From Terriglobia bacterium (GTDB lineage: Bacteria > Acidobacteriota > Terriglobia > Bryobacterales > Bryobacteraceae): a DNA stretch of 64,000 bases. Below the pieces are notes generated by a model that saw only the letters and a list, made by a program, of their open reading frames with translations, ran no database searches and had not been told where the DNA came from. A program made the position numbers and the translations under genes. Every line of letters starts with the position of its first letter. Position 1 is the first letter of the stretch. The stretch spans positions 1 through 64,000 of the forward strand of contig JAIQFN010000002.1 of assembly GCA_020073265.1 (NCBI GenBank), read 5' to 3'. Of the stretch, positions 34,149-43,052 are shown piece by piece.

Positions 34149-36401
34149 CTAAACGAGTTTGGCTTTCTTGAGCGGCAGATCGCGGACGCGTTTGCCGGTA
34201 GCGGCGAACACCGCGTTGCAAATCGCCGGAGCGATCGGCGGAACGCCCGGCTCGCCGACGCCACCCGGCGCGGCATCGCTCTTGACGAGAGTAACATGCG
34301 TCTCGAACGGCGCCTCGTTGATGCGCGCCACCGGATAGTTGTGGAAGTTGGACTGTTGGATGCGCCCGTCGCCGCTGGTGATTTCGCCCATGAGCGCGAG
34401 GCTCGCGCCAAATACCGCAGCGCCTTCAAACTGCGCCCTCACGCGTTCCGGGTTGACCACGGTGCCGGCGTCCACGACGGTATCGACGCGCGGAATCCGG
34501 ATGCCTCCCTTGCTGTCGACTTCCACTTCGACTACCGTAGCGACGTAGCTCAGGAAGCTGCGGTGCACCGCGATGCCGTAGCCGTGGCCGTTGCCGGATT
34601 TCTTCTTGCCCCATCCGGATTGGTCGGCCACCATCTCAACGATGCGCTTGAAGCGGGCCGTATCGATGGGGTACGGATTCGGGCGGTTGGCGCCTCCGCG
34701 ACCTCCGCGGCCGCCGCCTCTACCTCCGCCGCCGAGTTCGATGATGCGGTCCGATCCCAGCGCCGCGAGCAGGTACTCGACGCGATCGCGTCCCGCCGCG
34801 GCGGCGAGCTCGTCAATGAAGGAATGAACCGCGAAGGCGTGCGGGATGTTGGCCACCGAGCGCAGCCATCCGACGCGGACATGACCTTGCGCCATACCGT
34901 TCTCGGCGCGGAAATCAGCCATCTCCCATGGGACATCGATAAAGCCCATGCTGCCGAGTCCGCCGTAGCTGGGCTTGTCCGATCCCGACAACATGGGCGG
35001 GTACACGCTGCGTCCCAGCCAAGCCGTGGGCAAACCTTTTTCGTTCACCGCGGCCTTCATGTACATGGCGGCCACGAAATGGAAATAGTCGAAGTGCAGA
35101 TCGTCCTCGCGGCTCCAGACTACCTTGACGGGTTTGCCGAGTTGCTTCGACAGGATGGCCGCCTCGGCGCAGTAGTCCGGCTTGGATTTGCGTCCGAAGC
35201 CGCCGCCGAGCAGCGTCACGTTGCAGGTGACATCTTCCGGCTTGACGCCCACCGCCGGCGCCACCGTGGTCTGAACGGCCTGCGGATTCTGCGTGGGGGC
35301 CCAGATGGTGACCTTGCCGTCCCGGTAGTCGGCCACCGCGACCGGCGGCTCCATGGGAGCGTGCGCCAGATGCGGCACGTAGTATTCGGCTTCGATGATC
35401 TTGGTGGCTTTCGCGAAAGCGGCGTCTACATCGCCCACCTGCCGCTCCGCTCGGCCAGGCTTGCGCGCGGTCTCTTGCAGTTCCTTCTTGTAGGTGACCG
35501 AATCGTAGGTGGCGTGCGGACCCAGGTCCCAATCGATCTTCAGCTTCTTGCGGCCCTGAAACGCCGCCCAGGTGTTGTCGGCGATCACGGCCACGCCGCC
35601 CAGCGGATTGAACATGTAGTTCGACCCTTTGAAGGTCTCGATGGGCACGGTCTTGGAAACGCCCTTCACTTTGAGGGCTTCGGAATCGTCGACGTTGGCG
35701 ACCTTGCCGCCCAGCACCGGCGGATGCTCGATGGAAGCGAACAGCATGCCCGGGACTTTGGCGTCCATGCCGAACGCACGCTGGCCCGTGACGATGGCGT
35801 CCAGGTCGGTGATCGGCACTTCTTTGCCGATGTAGCGGAAATCGGCGGGCGATTTCAGGTGCACGTCTTCCCGCTTGGGGACCGGTTGCTTTGCGGCATC
35901 GGCCACCAGTTCGCCGAAGCCGAGCTTGCGTCCGCTGGAGCTGTGAACCACTTCGTGATTCTTAGCCTGGCACTCGGATGCCGGGACGTTCCACTTGGAC
36001 GCTGCGGCGGCCTCGAGCATGGTGCGCGCGGTGGCGCCAGCCACGCGGAAGGGTTCATAGAACCCGACGATGGAGTTGGATCCGTCGGTGTTCTGCGAGC
36101 CGTACTTGCGATCGCCGATGGCCTGTTCGATTTGGACGCGCTTCCAGTCGGCTTCCAGCTCGTCGGCCAGAACCATGGGCAGCGTAGTGCGGATGCCGGT
36201 GCCCATCTCGGAGCGATGCACCACGATGATCACCTTGCCGTCCGGCTGGATGCCGACGTACACGCCGGGGTGGAAGGCGGCGTTGTCGGCTTCGGAGCCC
36301 TTCAAGATTTCAGGCACCAGCGGCGCGGCCAGGATCAAAGCGCCGGCCGAGAACAAGCCTTCCAGGAAACCTCTGCGGCTGACCTGATATACGTTGCTCA
36401 T
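34149..36401 (-). CDS. Tat-exported molybdopterin oxidoreductase, isoquinoline 1-oxidoreductase beta-like (IorB)
   Basis: The 750-residue protein starts with a twin-arginine signal (residues 1-30; SRRGFLEG then hydrophobic [12 protein letters not shown]). The mature part shows the xanthine-oxidase-family catalytic fold in its membrane-facing IorB form: duplicated N-terminal region, [20 protein letters not shown] near residue 390, and [20 protein letters not shown] near residue 715, whose Glu is the catalytic base. A Gly/Arg-rich loop (residues ~550-575) is odd. It pairs with the Fe-S subunit gene, which overlaps by four bases upstream. Substrate may be an aldehyde or N-heterocycle; electron acceptor (often a cytochrome) is not encoded here. 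Confidence 0.9.
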   Translation of the reverse strand: MSNVYQVSRRGFLEGLFSAGALILAAPLVPEILKGSEADNAAFHPGVYVGIQPDGKVIIVVHRSEMGTGIRTTLPMVLADELEADWKRVQIEQAIGDRKYGSQNTDGSNSIVGFYEPFRVAGATARTMLEAAAASKWNVPASECQAKNHEVVHSSSGRKLGFGELVADAAKQPVPKREDVHLKSPADFRYIGKEVPITDLDAIVTGQRAFGMDAKVPGMLFASIEHPPVLGGKVANVDDSEALKVKGVSKTVPIETFKGSNYMFNPLGGVAVIADNTWAAFQGRKKLKIDWDLGPHATYDSVTYKKELQETARKPGRAERQVGDVDAAFAKATKIIEAEYYVPHLAHAPMEPPVAVADYRDGKVTIWAPTQNPQAVQTTVAPAVGVKPEDVTCNVTLLGGGFGRKSKPDYCAEAAILSKQLGKPVKVVWSREDDLHFDYFHFVAAMYMKAAVNEKGLPTAWLGRSVYPPMLSGSDKPSYGGLGSMGFIDVPWEMADFRAENGMAQGHVRVGWLRSVANIPHAFAVHSFIDELAAAAGRDRVEYLLAALGSDRIIELGGGGRGGGRGGRGGANRPNPYPIDTARFKRIVEMVADQSGWGKKKSGNGHGYGIAVHRSFLSYVATVVEVEVDSKGGIRIPRVDTVVDAGTVVNPERVRAQFEGAAVFGASLALMGEITSGDGRIQQSNFHNYPVARINEAPFETHVTLVKSDAAPGGVGEPGVPPIAPAICNAVFAATGKRVRDLPLKKAKLV

Positions 36402-36853
36402 GCTTTCACCCCCGCGGCCTGCTTGATGGCCTGACGGATGTGCTGATAGGTGCCGCAGCGGCAGATGTTACCCTGCATGGCTTCGTCGATATCGTGATCC
36501 GTCGGTTTCGGCTTCTGCTTGAGCAACGCGGCGGCCTGCATGATCTGGCCGCTCTGGCAGTAGCCGCATTGCGGCACGTTGTTGGCTTTCCAGGCCTTCT
36601 GGACCGGGTGATCGCCATGCGCGGCCAGGCCTTCGATGGTGAGGATGTTCTTGCCCGCGGCCTGCTTCATCGTCATGGAGCAACTGCGGGTGGCGGCGCC
36701 GTTCACATGCACGGTGCAAGCTCCGCACAAGCCCACGCCGCATCCGAATTTGGTGCCGGTCATGTCGAGTATGTCGCGCAAGTACCACAACAACGGCATG
36801 TCGGGATCGCCGTCGAATTGGCGGCTGGTCCCATTCACCTTAAGTTGGATCAT
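36398..36853 (-). CDS. 2Fe-2S subunit of molybdenum hydroxylase (IorA-like)
   Basis: The 151-residue protein binds two [2Fe-2S] clusters: Cys38, Cys43, Cys46 and Cys58 ([10 protein letters not shown], then SC) and Cys96, Cys99, Cys131 and Cys133 ([10 protein letters not shown] and CRCGTY). It transfers electrons from the Mo centre of the next gene product. It has no signal peptide and should be carried out by the Tat signal of its partner after folding, as known for this enzyme class. It is first in a two-gene unit. The 105 bases upstream contain a GCCGC/GCGGC hairpin but no promoter I can name. Confidence 0.92.
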   Translation of the reverse strand: MIQLKVNGTSRQFDGDPDMPLLWYLRDILDMTGTKFGCGVGLCGACTVHVNGAATRSCSMTMKQAAGKNILTIEGLAAHGDHPVQKAWKANNVPQCGYCQSGQIMQAAALLKQKPKPTDHDIDEAMQGNICRCGTYQHIRQAIKQAAGVKA

Positions 36854-36958
36854 GTTTAGGATCTCCCAAGTCTGGTTGAAGCCGCGCTAGCGGCCACTTA
36901 CAAGAGTACACGAAATGCCGGCCTGTAGCAGTTGTGTCCTGTGACTTGGTGCACAACG

Positions 36959-37375
36959 TCACTGCAGCAGAAGACTTGGGGAGCGGCTGCCCAGAGCCCG
37001 ATCGAACGTGATCACGACTCCTCCAAGTTCGGCAGCGAAGGCCAGAAGGTAGGCGTCGGCCCAGAGTTTAGGCGATGCGTGTCTACCGGACGAGAATCCC
37101 CGGAAGGCGGCGTCGATGGAGGGCGGCTCCGCGACGAATTCGACACGCTCGTCATTCAAGAACCGGTCGTATGCTTTCCAGGCTTGCCGCATGGTCAGCG
37201 GCTGACCGCCCATCACTCCAGACGTAGTCAGCAGGCGCAGGAGGCCAAGTTGGGTGAACCGGCAGAAGGCGATGCCGCTCGCTTGTTGCCGCCACCAGTC
37301 CAGCGCAGACCTCTGCTGGGTGTGCTCGATGGTCAGGGCCAGCCAGACGTTGATATCAGGGAAAGCCCAGCTCAT
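36959..37375 (-). CDS. vapC: VapC-family PIN ribonuclease toxin
   Basis: The 138-residue protein has a full PIN-domain set: Asp7 in FPDINVWLAL, the Glu/Thr region FCRFTQLGLLRLLT, Asp near residue 106 in LWADAYLLAFA, and Asp near 124 in VVITFDRAL. Unlike the PIN gene at 21.7 kb, this one is intact. It overlaps the antitoxin gene by 20 bases. Such toxins cut RNA, often tRNA or rRNA. It belongs to the TA pair whose promoter region carries a nested dyad at 37608-37647. Confidence 0.88.
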   Translation of the reverse strand: MSWAFPDINVWLALTIEHTQQRSALDWWRQQASGIAFCRFTQLGLLRLLTTSGVMGGQPLTMRQAWKAYDRFLNDERVEFVAEPPSIDAAFRGFSSGRHASPKLWADAYLLAFAAELGGVVITFDRALGSRSPSLLLQ

Positions 37376-37598
37376 AGATCTCCTGGTTGGTGATGGAGAT
37401 TGGCTTGCGCTGGCCGGCCAGCAGTGGACGGTCCAGAATCAGACGGCTTTTCCGGCGTTGTGGGGAGGAAATGGCCTGCTCGATCGCCGCGAGCACGAGC
37501 TGGCGGGCAGAGCACCCCTTCCGCGCGGCAGCTTCATGCAGCCTGCGGTGCAGGTCGCGCGGCAAGTCGACGCTGGTTCGAACGCTCTTGGGCCGCAT
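37356..37598 (-). CDS. vapB: VapB-like ribbon-helix-helix antitoxin
   Basis: The 80-residue protein has a CopG/ribbon-helix-helix N-terminus (VRTSVDLPRDLHRRLHEAAARKGCSARQLVLAAIEQAI) and a flexible C-terminus ending in ISITNQEIYELGFP, which would embrace the toxin. The last part is translated into the overlap with vapC. Antitoxins of this class bind their own promoter as dimers. ATG 37598 is the only good start. Confidence 0.85.
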   Translation of the reverse strand: MRPKSVRTSVDLPRDLHRRLHEAAARKGCSARQLVLAAIEQAISSPQRRKSRLILDRPLLAGQRKPISITNQEIYELGFP

Positions 37599-37607
37599 TC
37601 TGCTTCC

Positions 37608-37647
37608 ATTCTCGGCTCGTGACTTAAATAAGTCAACTTGAGCCGAG
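37608..37647 (-). promoter_or_regulatory. vapBC promoter with nested palindromic operator
   Basis: On the minus strand TTGACT (37636-37631) and GAGAAT (37613-37608) are 17 bases apart, a good -35 and a moderate -10. The same stretch holds an outer dyad CTCGGCTC (37611-37618) and GAGCCGAG (37640-37647) and an inner GACTT (37621-37625) and AAGTC (37630-37634). This fits an autoregulated TA operator. Transcription would begin only a few bases before the vapB ATG. Confidence 0.65.
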
Positions 37648-37673
37648 GCCGCCGGTCGGGCGACATCCGGCAG

Positions 37674-38828
37674 CTAATCCAGCCGTTTCCGGAAACGCAT
37701 CGAGCTCAGCGTCAGGATCACCACGCCGAAAATCGCCAGGGCCAGCATCTGCGGCCACAAAACCGAAAAGCCGCTGCCCTTCAGGAACAGCCCGCGCACG
37801 ATATCGATGAAATAGCGCACCGGATTGAGCAGCGAAAGGTATTGAATCGAAATCGGCATGTTGCGCAGCGGGAAAGTGAAGCCGCTTAGCAGAAAAAATG
37901 GCTGGAAGATCAGGAAGGTGGTCATCATGGCCTGCTGCTGCGAGCGGGAAATGGTGGACACAAACAATCCCGCGCCCAGCGACGTCATCAGGAACAGCAG
38001 CGAACAGGCGAATAACAGCAGGACGCTTCCGCGAAATGGGATGTTAAAGAACAGGATCGCCGCCCCCGCCGCCGTCACCATGTTCACCAGGCCCACCATC
38101 GCAAACGGAAGGGTCTTGCCGAGCATCAGCTCGCTCGGCCGGATGGGCGTCACCATCAACTGCTCCATGGTCCCGATTTCTTTTTCCCGCACGATGGCCA
38201 TGGCCGTGAGCATGAGGGTGACCTGCATGAGAATGTTCACCACGATGCCCGGCACGAAATAATTGCGGCTCTTCAGCTCCGGGTTGAACCACACGCGGCT
38301 CTGCAGCTTCACCTGCGGGATGGCGAGATGCACCGCCGCCGGCGCCATCCGCGCAGCCATGCGATCCCGGCTTTGATCTTCCAGCACCTGGGCCGCGAAT
38401 CTTCCGACGATCGAAGAAGCATAGCCGGACGCGATGTTGGCGATGTTGGAATTGGAACCATTCACCAGGATCTGGACGGCGGTGGTCCGGCCGCGCAGGA
38501 TGTCGCGTTCGAAACCTGGCAGGACGTGCACCACCAGGTCCACCGTGTTCTTATCCAGCAGGGTCTGCGCCTCGCGATCGCTGGAAGGCAGCGCCACCAC
38601 TTCAAAACGTCCCGACGCCTGATAGGCAGCCAGCAAGTCGCGGCTCTCCACCGAGTGGTCGCCGTCCATCCAGGCGATGGTGCTGTGGTTCACATCCAGA
38701 TTCACCGCGAAGCCGAAAATCAGCAACTGAATGATGGGCGGCAGAAACAGCATGAAGCGCATGCGCGGCTCGCGAAACGCCTGCCGGTATTCTTTTCGGA
38801 TGATTTCTATGAGTCGCTCGAGCACCAT
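37674..38828 (-). CDS. ABC-2 type efflux permease (YbhR-like)
   Basis: The 384-residue protein has an N-terminal helix after RLIEIIRKEYRQAFREPRMRFMLFLPPIIQLLIFGFAVN, a large periplasmic domain (residues ~45-180), and five more helices. REKEIGTMEQLMVTPIRPSELMLGKTLPF is the ABC-2 signature near residue 225. Together with the next permease it forms the membrane part of a YbhFSR-like efflux pump. It is last in the tetR-led operon, starting one base after the preceding gene stop. In E. coli the related pump handles cations and some drugs; substrate here is unknown. Confidence 0.9.
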   Translation of the reverse strand: MVLERLIEIIRKEYRQAFREPRMRFMLFLPPIIQLLIFGFAVNLDVNHSTIAWMDGDHSVESRDLLAAYQASGRFEVVALPSSDREAQTLLDKNTVDLVVHVLPGFERDILRGRTTAVQILVNGSNSNIANIASGYASSIVGRFAAQVLEDQSRDRMAARMAPAAVHLAIPQVKLQSRVWFNPELKSRNYFVPGIVVNILMQVTLMLTAMAIVREKEIGTMEQLMVTPIRPSELMLGKTLPFAMVGLVNMVTAAGAAILFFNIPFRGSVLLLFACSLLFLMTSLGAGLFVSTISRSQQQAMMTTFLIFQPFFLLSGFTFPLRNMPISIQYLSLLNPVRYFIDIVRGLFLKGSGFSVLWPQMLALAIFGVVILTLSSMRFRKRLD

Positions 38829-38829
38829 T

Positions 38830-39963
38830 TCAGGCCACCTTCAGTCTCATCCTGCGTGTCGCCAGCACGAACACAAACGCCGCATAGCCCGCCAACATGC
38901 TGGTCTCCACCCACAGCACCTGCAAACCGACTCCTTTCAGGAACACGCCGGTCAGGATGGTCACAAAATAGCGAGCCGGGACGACGTAGCTGATCACCTG
39001 AATCACCTTGGGCATCTCGCGAATGGCGTAAACGAAACCCGAAAGCATGTAGCCGGGCAGGAACGAGCTGAGCATGCCCATCTGGTAGGCCTGCAACTGC
39101 GTCCGCGCGCCGGCCGAAATGAAGATTCCCCACGACAGCGCGCCGAACAGAAACAGGCAGCAACTGAAAAACAGGAACAGCACGTTGCCCCGGAACGGAA
39201 CCTGGAAGATGAACACGCTCACGATGAGGCAGATAAGAATGTCGGTGAGACCCAGCAGGAAATAAGCCAGGAGCTTGCCCAGCACCAGCTCGCGCGGCCG
39301 GACGGGGGTGGACAGCAGTTGTTCCATAGTGCCGTTCTCCCACTCGCGCGCGATGGTGAGCGAGCTCAGCATGGACGCGATGATCATCATGGTGACGGCG
39401 ATGAGCCCGGGCACGATGAAGTTTCTGGATTTGAGGTCGCTGTTGTACCAGACCCGGATGCGCGGGTCCACCGGAGGGCCGAACGTCTGGCCGCCACGCG
39501 GCGTTCGCGCGCCGGCTCGCATTCGGGCGGCATAGGTCTGGACGATGGCGTCGGCGTATCCCAGAGCAATACCGGCCGTGTTGGAATCGCTGCCGTCGAT
39601 CAGCAACTGGACCGAGGCTTCCTGGCCCGACAGCAGGTGCTTGGCATAATCCTTGGGAACCACGATGCTGAGCAGGATGGCATTGCTGTCGATTCCGCGC
39701 TCGATGGTTTTGTAGTTGCTGACATCGCGCTCGATCTGGAAATAGCGCGACGAGCGGAACTGATCCAGCAGCTCGCGGCTCTGCGGAGTGTGGTCCTGAT
39801 CGTAGACGTACGTGAGAATGCGATCCACATCCAAGGTGAGCGCGAAGCCGAACAGCAGCAGCATCACCAGCGGCAGCGCCAGGGCCAGATACAGGCTGCG
39901 AATATCGCGCACGATGTGCAGCAGCTCCTTCTTGGCGACGGCTTTCAATCTTCGGAAGCTCAT
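38830..39963 (-). CDS. ABC-2 type efflux permease (YbhS-like)
   Basis: The 377-residue protein has the same layout as its neighbour: RLKAVAKKELLHIVRDIRSLYLALALPLVMLLLFGFALTLD with helix 1, a periplasmic domain with DHTPQSRELLDQFRSSRYFQIE, and REWENGTMEQLLSTPVRPRELVLGKLLAY as the ABC-2 signature near residue 210. Two similar but different permeases in tandem indicate a heterodimeric transporter. A 22-base gap separates it from the ATPase gene. Confidence 0.9.
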   Translation of the reverse strand: MSFRRLKAVAKKELLHIVRDIRSLYLALALPLVMLLLFGFALTLDVDRILTYVYDQDHTPQSRELLDQFRSSRYFQIERDVSNYKTIERGIDSNAILLSIVVPKDYAKHLLSGQEASVQLLIDGSDSNTAGIALGYADAIVQTYAARMRAGARTPRGGQTFGPPVDPRIRVWYNSDLKSRNFIVPGLIAVTMMIIASMLSSLTIAREWENGTMEQLLSTPVRPRELVLGKLLAYFLLGLTDILICLIVSVFIFQVPFRGNVLFLFFSCCLFLFGALSWGIFISAGARTQLQAYQMGMLSSFLPGYMLSGFVYAIREMPKVIQVISYVVPARYFVTILTGVFLKGVGLQVLWVETSMLAGYAAFVFVLATRRMRLKVA

Positions 39964-39985
39964 GGTTGGATCCTTGAGACGCGCT

Positions 39986-40927
39986 TCATGCGGCCTTCCT
40001 GTCTTCCCGCTCGATCATGGCCACGAACACGTCCTCGAGCGACGGCTCAATCGGCTCCAGGATCGGCACCTGGATGCCAGCGTCTTCCAGAACCTGGCGG
40101 ATTTTCGGTATCGCGCTCTGGTCGTTTTCGACGGTGACGTGCAAGCCTCCGCCGAACACCGCCACATCCGAGACCCCCGGAACATTGGTCAGCAGCCGCA
40201 TGCTGCTCACCAGGTCGGAAACTTCCAGCAACAGCAGATGATGCGATCCGAGCGACTGCTTCAGCTCGGCGGGCGTGCCGAGCGCGGTCACCTTGCCGCG
40301 ATACATGAGCGCCAGCCGATGGCAATATTCCGCCTCATCCATGTAGTGCGTGCTGACGAAGATGGTGTGGCCGGAGCGGGAGAGCTGGTAGATCAAGTCC
40401 CAAAACGTGCGCCGCGCGATGGGGTCGACGCCGGAAGTGGGCTCGTCCAGAAACAGGATGGGAGGTTCGTGCAGGATCGCGCATCCCAGCGCCAGCCGCT
40501 GCTTCCAGCCGCCCGACAACAGGCGCGTGAGGCTGGTGCGCCGTTCCTCGATGCCGGCCATTTTCAATACGTAGTCCTTGCGCGCGGCCCGCTGGTCGCG
40601 CGGCACGCCGTAGATGCCGCTGAAAAAGTCGATGTTTTCTTCCACCGTCAGGTCGTCATACAGCGAAAATTTCTGCGACATGTATCCGATCCGCTGCTTG
40701 ATGGCTTCCGACTGGGTTCCCACATCCAGGCCGCCCACGGTCGCGCTCCCGGAGGTGGGGATGAGCAAGCCGCACAGCATCCGGATGGTGGTGGACTTTC
40801 CCGCGCCGTTCGGCCCCAGGAATCCGAAGATCTCGCCGCGCCGGACCTGCATGCTGACGTGGTCCACCGCCGTGAAGTCGCCGAAGCGCTTCACCAGCTC
40901 GCGCATCTCCACTGCGTTATCCGGCAT
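39986..40927 (-). CDS. ABC transporter ATPase, second of pair (YbhF C-half-like)
   Basis: The 313-residue ATPase has Walker A GPNGAGKST near residue 38, Q-loop YMSQKFSLYDDLTVEENIDFFSG, signature LSGGWKQRLALGCAI (Gln of the usual LSGGQ replaced by Trp), Walker B ILFLDEPTSGVDP and the H-loop STHYMDEAE. A C-terminal regulatory domain (residues ~215-313) ends EPSLEDVFVAMI. The start overlaps the end of the other ATPase gene by 11 bases. In E. coli the two ATPase halves are fused in YbhF, here they are separate proteins. Confidence 0.92.
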   Translation of the reverse strand: MPDNAVEMRELVKRFGDFTAVDHVSMQVRRGEIFGFLGPNGAGKSTTIRMLCGLLIPTSGSATVGGLDVGTQSEAIKQRIGYMSQKFSLYDDLTVEENIDFFSGIYGVPRDQRAARKDYVLKMAGIEERRTSLTRLLSGGWKQRLALGCAILHEPPILFLDEPTSGVDPIARRTFWDLIYQLSRSGHTIFVSTHYMDEAEYCHRLALMYRGKVTALGTPAELKQSLGSHHLLLLEVSDLVSSMRLLTNVPGVSDVAVFGGGLHVTVENDQSAIPKIRQVLEDAGIQVPILEPIEPSLEDVFVAMIEREDRKAA

Positions 40928-41873
40928 GGGCGGCTTCCTCTTTTCGAACCAGGCCGATGAAGACGTCTTCGAGCGAAGGAACGATCCGGCGAAAATCGGT
41001 GACCGCCGCTCCGCGCGCGGCCAGAGCTTCTTTCAACGTGTCGGCGGAGACCCGGTCCGGCGACAGGAACAAGTGCAGTTTCGCGCCGGCCGGCTCGACG
41101 CTCAGCACGCCCGGCTGCGATTGCAGAAACTCCCGGGCGGCCCTTTGATCCGTGGTTTCCACCTCGTAACAGGTCTCGTCGAGCGTGTGCTTCAGAGCCC
41201 TGGGAGACTCGCAGCGGATCAAGCGTCCCTTGTTCATGAGACCAACACGGTTGCAACGCTCGGCTTCGTCGAGATATGCGGTGGTCACCAGGACCGTCAG
41301 GCCGTCGTGCACCAGTTGGTAGAGGATGGCCCAGAAATCCCGGCGCGAGACCGGGTCCACGCCGTTGGTCGGCTCATCCAGAAACAGAACCTGGGGATGA
41401 TGCAGCAGGGTGCACATGAGCGCCAGCTTCTGCTTCATGCCGCCGGAGAGATTCATGGCCAGCCGCTTGCGGAACGGCTCCATGCGCGTCATCCGCAGCA
41501 ACTGCGGCAGCAGGTTGGCGCGCTCCGTCTTGGAGATGCCGAACAGGTCGGCATAGAAGGTCATGTTCTCGTCGACGGTGAGGTCGCCGTACAAACCGAA
41601 GCGCTGCGCCATGTAGCCGATCTGATCCTTGACGGCATCCAGGTCGTGCGCCACGTTGCGGCCGGTCACCCAGGCTTCGCCTTCGGTGGGATCGAGCAGG
41701 CCGCACAGCAGCCGCATGGTGGTGGTTTTGCCGGCGCCGTCCGGCCCGACGATGCCGAAAATCTCGCCGCGCGGCACTTCCAGGTTGAGGTTCTCGACCG
41801 CGGTCAGCTCGCCGAAGCGGCGCGTGAGTCCGACCGCGCGAATGATGGCCGTGTTGTTGGCCTGGGGCGTCAA
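40917..41873 (-). CDS. ABC transporter ATPase, first of pair (YbhF N-half-like)
   Basis: The 318-residue ATPase has Walker A GPDGAGKTT near residue 43, Q-loop YMAQRFGLYGDLTVDENMTFYADLF, signature LSGGMKQKLALMCTLLHHP, Walker B VLFLDEPTNGVDP and H-loop TTAYLDEAERC, where Tyr replaces the usual His of the switch. That change suggests this half has lower ATPase activity and that hydrolysis may be dominated by the partner. The C-terminal domain ends VPSLEDVFIGLVRKEE. It overlaps the HlyD gene by four bases. Confidence 0.92.
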   Translation of the reverse strand: MTPQANNTAIIRAVGLTRRFGELTAVENLNLEVPRGEIFGIVGPDGAGKTTTMRLLCGLLDPTEGEAWVTGRNVAHDLDAVKDQIGYMAQRFGLYGDLTVDENMTFYADLFGISKTERANLLPQLLRMTRMEPFRKRLAMNLSGGMKQKLALMCTLLHHPQVLFLDEPTNGVDPVSRRDFWAILYQLVHDGLTVLVTTAYLDEAERCNRVGLMNKGRLIRCESPRALKHTLDETCYEVETTDQRAAREFLQSQPGVLSVEPAGAKLHLFLSPDRVSADTLKEALAARGAAVTDFRRIVPSLEDVFIGLVRKEEAAHAG

Positions 41874-43045
41874 TTGAGTTGAATCTCCGCGTCCACCGGC
41901 ATGTTCGACTTCAGCTCATGCTTCGGATTGTCCACATCGATCTTGATGCGGTACACCAGTTTCACCCGCTCTTCGTGGGTTTGGATCTGCTTAGGCGTGA
42001 ATTCGGCTTCCGACGAGATGAACGAGACGCGGCCAGGATAGTTCTTGCCGGGAAACGAGTCGCTGGTCAGCTTGACGGGCTGGCCCAGCTTCACGCGGCC
42101 CAGGTCCGTCTCGCTGATGTAGGCGCGCAGCCAGGGATGCTCGACATCGCCGATCGAGACGACGGTGGTTCCGGCCGCCAGCACCTCGCCGATCTCGGCC
42201 GCCTTCACCAGCACCACGCCGTCGATGGGCGAAGTGACCACCGTGTCGCCGATCTGCGTTTCGGAAATGGCCACCTGGGCACGGGCGCGGTCGATGTCGG
42301 CGCGATGCGCCTGCACGTCCTGCTCGCGGCGTTTCACTTCCAAGCGGTTCGCCTGGCTGGCTTCGAGCGCCGCTTCCGCGCGCTGCAGGTCCGCGCGCGC
42401 CGCTTCGATGTCTTCCTTGCGAGGACCTTCCTCCACCAGCGCCAGCCGCTCCTGGGCCTGCCGCAAGACGGCGGCCGTGCTGTCCAGACGGGTACGGTTT
42501 TGATCGTACTGGGCCCGCGAGATGTCGTCGTTCTTGAACAACTCCTGGGCGCGATCCCAATCGGCCTTGGCTTGATCGCACTGTGCCGTGGCATCCGCCA
42601 CCGTCGCCCGCGCCTGCTGGATCTCCTGGGGACGCGATCCGGCCAGCAATTGATCCAGGTGCGCCTGCGCGGCCCGAACCTCGGCTCTTCGCAGGGCGAT
42701 GTCGCTTTCCATGGTCTCGCGCTGCCAACGGACTCCGGTTTCAATCTGATCGAACTGCGCCTGCGAGGCAGCCAGGCTGGCTTCATCCTTGCTGCGCTGC
42801 TGCTCCACCTGCTGGCGGTCGATGCGGGCGATCACCGTGCCTTTCTTGACGAAGGTGCCTTCGTCGACGTTCAGCTCCACCAGCTTGCCGGGAACCTTGA
42901 ACGAAATGTCGATTTCGGTCAGCTCGATGTTGCCGGACAAGAGCACTTCGTTTTCGTGATTGCGCCCGAATCGCCCCGACCAATACAGCCAGGCGGCGGT
43001 GCCCGCGACCGCGAGGAGAAGAATGGTTAGGATTTTTCGCTTCAT
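41870..43045 (-). CDS. HlyD-family membrane fusion protein (YbhG-like)
   Basis: The 391-residue protein has an N-terminal membrane helix (ILTILLLAVAGTAAWLYWSG), a first biotinyl-lipoyl half GNIELTEIDISFKVPGKLVELNVDEGTFVKKGTVIARID, a long coiled coil (residues ~75-240), and the second half VTSPIDGVVLVKAAEIGEVLAAGTTVVSIGD followed by a beta-barrel domain. It bridges inner-membrane permease and outer-membrane channel. It lies seven bases after the TolC gene. The order tolC, hlyD, ATPase, ATPase, permease, permease gives a complete tripartite pump in one transcript. Confidence 0.92.
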   Translation of the reverse strand: MKRKILTILLLAVAGTAAWLYWSGRFGRNHENEVLLSGNIELTEIDISFKVPGKLVELNVDEGTFVKKGTVIARIDRQQVEQQRSKDEASLAASQAQFDQIETGVRWQRETMESDIALRRAEVRAAQAHLDQLLAGSRPQEIQQARATVADATAQCDQAKADWDRAQELFKNDDISRAQYDQNRTRLDSTAAVLRQAQERLALVEEGPRKEDIEAARADLQRAEAALEASQANRLEVKRREQDVQAHRADIDRARAQVAISETQIGDTVVTSPIDGVVLVKAAEIGEVLAAGTTVVSIGDVEHPWLRAYISETDLGRVKLGQPVKLTSDSFPGKNYPGRVSFISSEAEFTPKQIQTHEERVKLVYRIKIDVDNPKHELKSNMPVDAEIQLN

Positions 43046-43052
43046 ATCGGCC

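Noticed and set aside
34074-36434. 786-codon plus-strand open frame opposite the IorB-like gene
   Set aside because: The Tat signal and molybdenum-enzyme motifs on the minus strand define the real gene. The plus frame is a codon-bias artefact.
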